Of a DNA stretch of 64,000 nucleotides, positions 58,792 through 64,000 are shown piece after piece (the stretch's first letter is position 1; each line of letters starts with the position of its first letter). The stretch covers positions 1 through 64,000 of the forward strand of contig NZ_JBMGPW010000006.1 in the NCBI RefSeq assembly GCF_049060325.1. The letters are read 5' to 3'. The DNA comes from Vescimonas sanitatis. GTDB taxonomy: Bacteria; Bacillota; Clostridia; Oscillospirales; Oscillospiraceae. The position numbers and the translations under genes were made by a program. Below the pieces are notes generated by a model. That model made no database searches. It saw only the letters and a program-made list of their open reading frames with translations, and was not told where the DNA came from.

Positions 58792-60207
58792 ATGGGCAAA
58801 AAGAAAGCAAATGGAGAAGGATCCATTACAAAACGCAAAGATGGCCGCTACATGGGACGCTATACAGTGGAAAGCAAACGAAAAGCGGTCTATGGCGATT
58901 CTTTCGAGGAGGTGAGGCAGAAACTCAACGAGATACTGAACGAGATTGCAAAAGGTGCCTACGTAGAACCCAATAAATACAGCGTGGAAAAATGGCTGCG
59001 AGAATGGTTAGAGTTATATGCCCTGCCAACGGTGAAGCGGTCAACATACATCTCCTATGAAGGATATGTACGGATACACCTTGTCCCGGAGATAGGGCAA
59101 ATAAAGCTGACATCTTTGAGCACCAGGGATCTCCAGAAGTTCTTTAAGGAAAAAGCCGGTACAGAAGAGAAGAAGGGGTTAGCTCCGAAGACGTTGCGGA
59201 ATATTTACAATATGCTTCATTCGGCATTAGACCAAGCAGTTGCTGACCACAAGATTCTTAGAAATCCGACTTTGAATGTCAAATTGCCAAAGGTCAAGTC
59301 CAAAGAAATGCGCGTTCTAACCGTGGAAGAGCAGGCGGTATTACAGGACGCTGTAAGCCGTGTTGATGAATTGCATGCCTATGGGATAACCTTTGCAGTC
59401 AGTACCGGGGTTCGTTTGGGTGAACTGCTTGCCTTGCGCTGGAAAGATGTAAATGAAAAAGAACACTACATCTACGTCAGGCGGACACTTGGCAGACTGC
59501 AGAAGGTTGATGAAAAAGGGCATCTCGTTAAAAAAGAAAAAGGAACTCCATCAACGGAAATCGTTGTGCGTTCGCCTAAATCTGAGTTGTCCATGCGAAA
59601 GATACCATTGTTCGATGAGTTGTGGGACGACTTGATGGCATACAAAGAAAAGCAGAACGCTCTAAAGGATGCACTGGGATCAGAGTATCAGGATCAGGGC
59701 TATATTTTTGCCACGCCACTGGGCCATCACAACGATCCGAAAGTCTACCAAACGCTTTTTAAGCGCATAGTAGCCGCTGCCGGAATCGAGTCTGCGAACT
59801 TCCATGCGCTGCGTCATACGTTTGCGACACGAGCGTTGGAGTCAGGTATGGACATTAAGGTCTTGTCTGCATTACTGGGTCATGCGCAGGCATCAACTAC
59901 GCTTAATCTCTATGGACATGTCCTTCCGGATCATAAGAAGATCAGCATGGAGAAAATGCGAGGCAACTATATGAGCTGCAGTATAAGCGGCAGTTCTGAT
60001 GATACTTCCGCAGATGCACCGCAGACTCAAGACCCGACCATTAGCACCATAGAGGATGCCCGGCATAATCAAGAGCCGACCATCAGCATCGCTGCGGAGG
60101 ATATCCAAGGACTGGAACTGAGTGGTGACACCAATGCAGCTATGCCCCAAATTCGCGATTTAGCCATTGACACCAACGCAAACGAGAAACAAGCGCAAGC
60201 AAGCTGA
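58792..60207 (+). CDS. int: Tyrosine integrase of the element
   Basis: 471 residues from ATG at 58792 (AAGGAGGA 11 bases upstream). An N-terminal AP2-like arm-binding domain is at about 5-60 (GSITKRKDGRYMGRYTVESKRK), the core-binding SAM-like domain at about 63-165 (WLREWLELYALPTVKRST), and the catalytic domain at about 175-385 with R208, H338, R341, H364 and Y374. The C-terminal tail of about 90 residues is acidic, and its gene part contains TGACACCAA repeats that continue behind the gene. The gene's 3' end faces the tRNA-fMet gene, the likely attachment site. Confidence 0.93.
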   Translation: MGKKKANGEGSITKRKDGRYMGRYTVESKRKAVYGDSFEEVRQKLNEILNEIAKGAYVEPNKYSVEKWLREWLELYALPTVKRSTYISYEGYVRIHLVPEIGQIKLTSLSTRDLQKFFKEKAGTEEKKGLAPKTLRNIYNMLHSALDQAVADHKILRNPTLNVKLPKVKSKEMRVLTVEEQAVLQDAVSRVDELHAYGITFAVSTGVRLGELLALRWKDVNEKEHYIYVRRTLGRLQKVDEKGHLVKKEKGTPSTEIVVRSPKSELSMRKIPLFDELWDDLMAYKEKQNALKDALGSEYQDQGYIFATPLGHHNDPKVYQTLFKRIVAAAGIESANFHALRHTFATRALESGMDIKVLSALLGHAQASTTLNLYGHVLPDHKKISMEKMRGNYMSCSISGSSDDTSADAPQTQDPTISTIEDARHNQEPTISIAAEDIQGLELSGDTNAAMPQIRDLAIDTNANEKQAQAS

Positions 60208-60462
60208 TTTTGACACCAACGCGTTGGAGTCAAAGCAAAAGCCATCCACGCCAGAATTGAAAAATAACATCAAATGAGCAGCTTATTTTTTCAGTATGAC
60301 TTGCCAGCAAAACTGGTGTCATTTGGTGTCAGGGAAACGGTTGGTGTCAATCGTTGGTGTCAAGAGCATGAAAGAGTATCAGAAAACCACACTTTCGCAA
60401 CATCAAATATCCGAAAGCCCGAACAATGCAGGACGCTGACACATTGGTGTCGGTTGGTGTCA
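60126..60462. repeat. Cluster of TTGGTGTCA / TGACACCAA repeats
   Basis: TGACACCAA at 60126, 60168 and 60211 (end of int and just behind it), then the inverted form (T)TGGTGTC(A/G) at 60314, 60323, 60341, 60354, 60444 and 60454. At 60211 the motif forms a palindrome-like unit with GTTGGAGTC. Position between the int gene and the tRNA suits integrase arm-binding sites of the att region. No gene is seen in 60208-60550. Confidence 0.65.
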
Positions 60463-60550
60463 CAGCAAAATGAGCAAAGAGATTTAAGGGTGCGGTTAAA
60501 ACAAAAAGAACCGCAAACCCTTTGAAATCAATGGGTTTGCAGTTCCTGTT

Positions 60551-60626
<76 letters not shown>

Positions 60627-60672
60627 ATATAGAGTTTTTGCGGAATTTAGAGCTCCGAAGAATCGGAAAAGT

Positions 60673-60721
60673 CTCCGGGTTATGAGCCCGACGAGCTACC
60701 AACTGCTCTACTCCGCGATAT
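60673..60721 (-). repeat. Duplicated 5' half of the tRNA-fMet gene
   Basis: 49 bases identical to 60582-60630: D-arm and anticodon arm of the tRNA with 4 bases upstream. After CCCGGAG the copy turns into an unrelated T-arm-like sequence and cannot form a normal tRNA. It lies between the intact tRNA-fMet and tRNA-Leu. Confidence 0.85.
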
Positions 60722-60735
60722 TGTACTGTACCGGG

Positions 60736-60821
60736 TGGTGCCGGTGACCGGACTCGAACCGGTACGGCATTGCTGCCGGGAGATTTTAAGTCTCCTGTGT
60801 CTACCATTCCACCACACCGGC
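60736..60821 (-). tRNA. tRNA-Leu (TAA)
   Basis: 86 bases with encoded CCA. Acceptor GCCGGTG / CACCGGC, anticodon loop with TAA in GGAGACTTAAAATCTCC, long variable arm (CGGCAGCAATGCCG) as in class II tRNAs, T-arm ACCGG-TTCGAGT-CCGGT. Confidence 0.93.
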
Positions 60822-60908
60822 GGATCAGGCACTTGTTAGAATACCACACCGCCCGGCCTGTGTCAACACCTTTTGGAAAAAACATTTCGACAAAGTTATA
60901 AAACCCCG

Positions 60909-60937
60909 TTGCGCGCCGCGCTTTTCTGCGCTATAAT
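60909..60937 (+). promoter_or_regulatory. Promoter of the pyrophosphatase gene
   Basis: TTGCGC, 17-bp spacer, TATAAT, 37 bases before the start codon. Confidence 0.7.
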
Positions 60938-60974
60938 GTGTCCACGGAACAAACTGGAACAGGAGGAACATCCT

Positions 60975-61505
60975 ATGAATATTTGGCATGATATTGCCCC
61001 CGCGCGGGTAAAGCCCGAGGATTTCTGGGCGGTCATCGAGATCGAAAAGGGCTCCAAGAACAAATACGAGATGGATAAGGATACCGGTATGCTGCGGCTG
61101 GACCGTATCCTCTACACCTCTACCCACTACCCCGCCAACTACGGCTTCATTCCCCGCACCTGGGCCGACGACGGCGACCCTCTGGACGTGCTGGTGCTGT
61201 GCAGCGAGTCCATCCGCCCCATGAGTCTGGTGCGCTGCTTCCCCATCGGCGTCATCACCATGGAGGACGGCGGCGACCTGGATGAGAAGATCATCGCCAT
61301 CCCCTTCGAGGATCCCACCTATCATCTGTATACGGATATTTCCGAGCTGCCTGCCCACGTGGCCAGCGAGATCAAGCACTTCTTCCGGGTCTATAAGAGC
61401 CTGGAGGGCAAGGAGACCGTGGTCAGCGACGTGCTGGGCCGTCAGGCGGCGGTGGATATCATCATCAAGTGCCAGGATGCCTACATCGAGAAATACTGCA
61501 AGTGA
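60975..61505 (+). CDS. ppa: Inorganic pyrophosphatase (family I)
   Basis: 176 residues from ATG at 60975 (AGGAGG upstream). AVIEIEKGSKNKYEMDKDTGMLRLDR, HYPANYGFIPRTWADDGDPLDVLVL with the three catalytic aspartates (DDGDPLD), and a further acidic site EDGGDLDEK. It hydrolyses pyrophosphate to phosphate in the cytoplasm and binds Mg2+. Own promoter and terminator make it a single-gene unit. Confidence 0.96.
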   Translation: MNIWHDIAPARVKPEDFWAVIEIEKGSKNKYEMDKDTGMLRLDRILYTSTHYPANYGFIPRTWADDGDPLDVLVLCSESIRPMSLVRCFPIGVITMEDGGDLDEKIIAIPFEDPTYHLYTDISELPAHVASEIKHFFRVYKSLEGKETVVSDVLGRQAAVDIIIKCQDAYIEKYCK

Positions 61506-61511
61506 CATACC

Positions 61512-61545
61512 GCGCCGCCATCCCCGCCGATGGCGGCGCTTTTTC
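61512..61545 (+). terminator. Intrinsic terminator after ppa
   Basis: 10-bp stem GCGCCGCCAT / ATGGCGGCGC, 8-nt loop, then TTTTT. Confidence 0.85.
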
Positions 61546-61618
61546 TGCGGGCGGGAAACCTTTTCCGAAGGAATTGCGTCTATATAACAGATGAGCCTTT
61601 TGAAAGGAGGCGGATCCT

Positions 61619-62857
61619 ATGAAAAAACGTGCGGCGGCGCTGGTGCTGGCGCTGCTGATGCTGCTGGCCCTGCCCGGCTGCGGTATCAAGGCGCAGGCAC
61701 TGACCAAGGATATCGTGCCCCAGGCACTGGACACGACTACCGACCTGACCGCCGGAGGCGAGGCGGTGTCGGCCTTCGCCCTGTCACTGCTTCGCAGTGA
61801 ACGGGCGGGAGAGACGGGCGTGCTGCTGTCACCGGTGTCCATCCTGAACGCACTGGGCATGACGGCCAACGGCGCCGGTGGAAATACCCTGAAGCAGATG
61901 GAAACGGCGGCGGGTATGAGCCTGAACCAGCTGAATGAATTTCTGTACACCTACCGCATGAGCCTGCCGGCCGTGTACAAGAGCTGCGCCGTTTCGCTGG
62001 CCAACTCCGCGTGGGTGCGGGATACCTTCCGGGTGGAGGACAGCTTCCTGCGCGCCTGCGTCAACTACTACAATGCGGAGATCTATCGTTCCGCGTTCGA
62101 CGGCAGTCTGGTCACCGACCTGAACCGCTGGGTCAGCAAGGAGACAAACGGCCTGATCGACAGTCTGCTGGAGCAGGCACCCGGCGAGGCCACCATGCTG
62201 TATCTGGTCAACGCCGCCTGCTTTGACGCCCGGTGGGAGACGCCCTACGAAGCGTCGGATATCCGCGAGGGCGGGACCTTCACCGCCGCCTCCGGTGCGC
62301 GCCAGACGGCGGATTACCTGACCAGCAGCGAGAGCATCTATCTGTCCGGCAACAACGTTACCGGCTTCCTGAAGCCCTATGACGGCGGGAAATATGCGTT
62401 CGCAGCGCTGCTGCCCGATGAGGGCGTGACGCTGGAGGACTACCTGAAGAACCTCACCGGCGAGCATCTGTATCAGCTGATCACCGGTCACCAATACGCC
62501 GATGTGCAGGCGTCCATCCCGCGGTTTACCGCCCAAACGGAGTTGGAGCTGGAGAAGGCGCTGACGGCTATGGGTATCACGGACCTGTTTGACGTGTCCA
62601 GAGCTGATCTGCGGGCCATAGGCAGCGCGCCCAGCGGCAATAATCTGTACGTCTCCTCTGTGCTGCACAAGACGTATCTGTCGCTGGACGAGAATGGCAC
62701 CAGGGCCGCCGCGGCCACGTCAGTGCAGGTGAACGGCGGCAGCGCGCGGCCCACCGACGTCAAGACCGTGACGCTGGATCGCCCCTTCCTCTACATGGTC
62801 GTGGACACCCACGCCTGCGTGCCCCTGTTCATGGGCACCGTCACATCTATGGAATAA
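61619..62857 (+). CDS. Serpin-family lipoprotein
   Basis: 412 residues. Lipobox LALPGC with C21, so it is anchored outside the membrane. The serpin fold is clear: LLSPVSILNALGMTANGAGGNTLKQM, SLANSAWVRDTF, NRWVSKETNGLIDSLLE, LVNAACFDARWETPY, and the C-terminus DRPFLYMVVDTHACVPLFMGTV. The reactive loop hinge ENGTRAAAATS follows the inhibitory consensus (E, then GT, then a run of alanines), so it probably inhibits proteases by the loop-insertion trap. P1 falls in the Gly/Ser/Ala/Arg stretch behind it and cannot be fixed. Gut bacterial serpins act on host or competitor proteases; that is inference. Confidence 0.92.
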   Translation: MKKRAAALVLALLMLLALPGCGIKAQALTKDIVPQALDTTTDLTAGGEAVSAFALSLLRSERAGETGVLLSPVSILNALGMTANGAGGNTLKQMETAAGMSLNQLNEFLYTYRMSLPAVYKSCAVSLANSAWVRDTFRVEDSFLRACVNYYNAEIYRSAFDGSLVTDLNRWVSKETNGLIDSLLEQAPGEATMLYLVNAACFDARWETPYEASDIREGGTFTAASGARQTADYLTSSESIYLSGNNVTGFLKPYDGGKYAFAALLPDEGVTLEDYLKNLTGEHLYQLITGHQYADVQASIPRFTAQTELELEKALTAMGITDLFDVSRADLRAIGSAPSGNNLYVSSVLHKTYLSLDENGTRAAAATSVQVNGGSARPTDVKTVTLDRPFLYMVVDTHACVPLFMGTVTSME

Positions 62858-62893
62858 GCGAAAAGAACGCCCGACAGGGCGTTCTTTTCGCTT
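62856..62893 (+). terminator. Bidirectional terminator
   Basis: Perfect 17-bp stem AAGCGAAAAGAACGCCC and its complement with a 4-nt loop; A/T tracts on both sides. It overlaps the stops of the serpin gene and of the convergent M23 gene. Confidence 0.85.
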
Positions 62894-63569
62894 ATTCGCC
62901 GCCGTTCACATAGTCGTGGGGGTCGATGACCGCCCCGTCCCGGCTGACGGAGAAGTGCAGGTGCGGCCCCATGCGGCTCTCGGCGGCGGAGGTGGCCCCC
63001 ACCCGGCCGATGACCTCTCCGGCGGCCACCTGCTGCCCTTGCTGCACCGGCACGTCCGCCTGCAGGCTGCTGTACTGGGTGGCGTACCCGCCGTCGTGCT
63101 GAATGACCACCGTGGTGCCCATCAGCTCGTCGTCGGTAACGGACTGCACGGTCCCTGCGGCGGCGGTCTTCACCGCCGCGCCCTCGTCGGCCTGCACGTC
63201 GATGCCGTCGTGGGTGCGCCAGTCGGCCATAGTGGGGTCATATAACAGCTCCGTCATGCTGAACACCGTCACTGTGGTGCCGTCCAGAGGGGATACCACC
63301 TGGGGCAGCAGCTCTGCCGGCTCGGTGATCTCCACCTCCTCCACCGGGTCGGGGATGACCACCGGCGCGGGCTTTACCACCGGCTGGGTGGGGGTGACGG
63401 GCTGGATATCCAGCACCGGCGGCGTGTCCGTCTGCTCCACGGTCACCGGGCGCTCTCTCAGGGCAAAATAGCCGATCGTTCCTGCGGCCACAAGGCACAG
63501 GGCGATGGCTATGTAATAGCCCCGCCCGGCGAACATAGCCCGCAGCCGTTCGTTTCGGGAGTCCTTCAT
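62892..63569 (-). CDS. SpoIIQ-like M23-family membrane protein
   Basis: 225 residues from ATG at 63569 (AAAGGGA upstream). Short cytoplasmic N-terminus, one membrane segment at about 18-37 (YYIAIALCLVAAGTIGYFAL), a Pro/Val-rich linker, then an M23 (LytM) domain at about 105-222: WRTHDGIDVQADEGAAVKTAAAGTVQSV and MGPHLHFSVSRDG. The zinc ligands H and D of THDGID and H of HLHF are present. The layout matches clostridial SpoIIQ, the forespore partner of SpoIIIAH. Assignment to SpoIIQ rather than another M23 protein is likely but not certain. Confidence 0.78.
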   Translation of the reverse strand: MKDSRNERLRAMFAGRGYYIAIALCLVAAGTIGYFALRERPVTVEQTDTPPVLDIQPVTPTQPVVKPAPVVIPDPVEEVEITEPAELLPQVVSPLDGTTVTVFSMTELLYDPTMADWRTHDGIDVQADEGAAVKTAAAGTVQSVTDDELMGTTVVIQHDGGYATQYSSLQADVPVQQGQQVAAGEVIGRVGATSAAESRMGPHLHFSVSRDGAVIDPHDYVNGGE

Positions 63570-63631
63570 ATGCGTGTCCCTTTCCTGGCGGGAAGTCCCG
63601 CCGCCGCCCCTTCCGGCGGGCGGCACGCCGA

Positions 63632-63680
63632 AATAAAACATCCTCTGCCCGTATTGTCGCCGGACAGAGGATGTTTTATT
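63632..63680 (-). terminator. Intrinsic terminator after gpsA
   Basis: Perfect 16-bp stem AATAAAACATCCTCTG / CAGAGGATGTTTTATT with a 17-nt loop, 5 bases behind the gpsA stop and rich in T on the minus strand. Confidence 0.8.
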
Positions 63681-63685
63681 CATAT

Positions 63686-64000
63686 TCAGTCGTCGAATTC
63701 CGCCCGCAGGCCCCGCCGCAGCAAGCCGCTCAGCTCTGCCCGGGGATCGGCGCTTTCGTACAGGATGTTGTGTACCGCCATGCATATCGGCAGCTCCACG
63801 CCGTGCTTTTCGCGGAGCACCATCAGTGCCTCCACTGTGTAATAGCCCTCCGCCAGCCGGTGATAGTCCTGATGGCGGATGAAGGACTCGCCGAACTGTC
63901 GGTTATGGCTGTAGGGCGAGAACACCGTGGCCTCGTAGTCCCCCAGATGGCACAGCCCGTAGGCGGACAGCTCATTGCCGCCCATAGCCTTGATCAGCCG
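63686..64000 (-). CDS. gpsA: Glycerol-3-phosphate dehydrogenase (NAD(P)+), C-terminal part, cut by window end
   Basis: The visible 104 residues are the C-terminal domain: GGNELSAYGLCHLGDYEATVFSPYSHNRQFGESF corresponds to the GxxDLxxTCxSxxSRNRxFG region of GpsA, followed by LAEGYYTVEALMVLREKHGVELPICMAVHNILYE. It makes glycerol-3-phosphate for phospholipids. In many Clostridia gpsA lies close to sporulation genes such as the one at 62892. The start is outside the window. Confidence 0.88.
   Translation of the reverse strand, partial: RLIKAMGGNELSAYGLCHLGDYEATVFSPYSHNRQFGESFIRHQDYHRLAEGYYTVEALMVLREKHGVELPICMAVHNILYESADPRAELSGLLRRGLRAEFDD

Overview
The window looks like a piece of a Firmicutes chromosome, most likely an anaerobic gut Clostridia (Oscillospirales-like). 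The grounds are moderately high GC, Gram-positive lipoproteins, SpoIIQ-like and Spo0A-like sporulation domains, DegV/DUF1836, ECF-type vitamin transport, and several conjugative-element-type genes. The species assignment is inference; no rRNA is present.

Layout. 1-2.3 kb: end of a tyrosine integrase (cut by the window edge), a gene-free stretch with serial hairpins, and a SLOG/XRE divergent pair sharing a dyad. 2.4-8.8 kb: ECF sigma/anti-sigma pair, secreted proteins, and a two-component system behind a secreted protein with two repeats. 8.8-14.4 kb: a complete oligopeptide ABC operon (oppA-B-C-D-F, minus strand). 14.8-17.3 kb: small accessory genes, including a stand-alone Spo0A-type DNA-binding domain, plus remnants of a secondary alcohol dehydrogenase and a relaxase. 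17.6-31.3 kb: an iron-type acquisition region holding an AraC regulator, ferric-siderophore ABC operon with an FMN-binding lipoprotein, TetR regulator, paired ABC half-transporters of the YbtPQ/IrtAB type, and an ECF transporter (S-T-A). Near-identical GGTTAG-N6-CTAACC dyads occur upstream of three of these units. 31.4-36.8 kb: small membrane/lipoproteins, a duplication scar, a PAP2-like protein, DegV, DUF1836 and an M50-type protease.

36.9-42.4 kb: a redox/repair cluster (MsrAB, DUF6132, a TlpA-like lipoprotein, two DUF2249 proteins, rubredoxin, ferredoxin) divergent from a Crp/Fnr regulator, with a GTTGGC/GCCAAC dyad centred near -41.5 of the ferredoxin promoter. 42.6-60.5 kb: an integrated accessory element with XRE, sigma-like and HTH genes, then a long minus-strand operon (small basic protein, YqaJ, RecD2, unknown, primase, PcfK/AcrIIA9-type, PcfJ, small protein, LigA, zinc-ribbon protein, M20/M28-like peptidase), and xis/int on the plus strand. 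The main promoter has a perfect 20-bp palindrome between its -35 and -10, and its leader carries two tandem intrinsic terminators. The integrase end abuts an initiator tRNA-Met gene and a cluster of TTGGTGTCA repeats. No relaxase or type IV secretion gene is visible in this element. 60.5-64 kb: chromosomal genes (tRNA-fMet, tRNA-Leu, pyrophosphatase, a serpin lipoprotein, SpoIIQ-like M23 protein, 3' part of gpsA).

The strongest candidates for something undescribed are the GGTTAG-N6-CTAACC regulon, the helical 'ALWxKV' module shared by a secreted two-repeat protein and a TlpA-like lipoprotein, the free Spo0A C-terminal domain protein paired with an XRE regulator, and the leader-controlled DNA-processing island with its own NAD ligase and PcfK/AcrIIA9-like protein.
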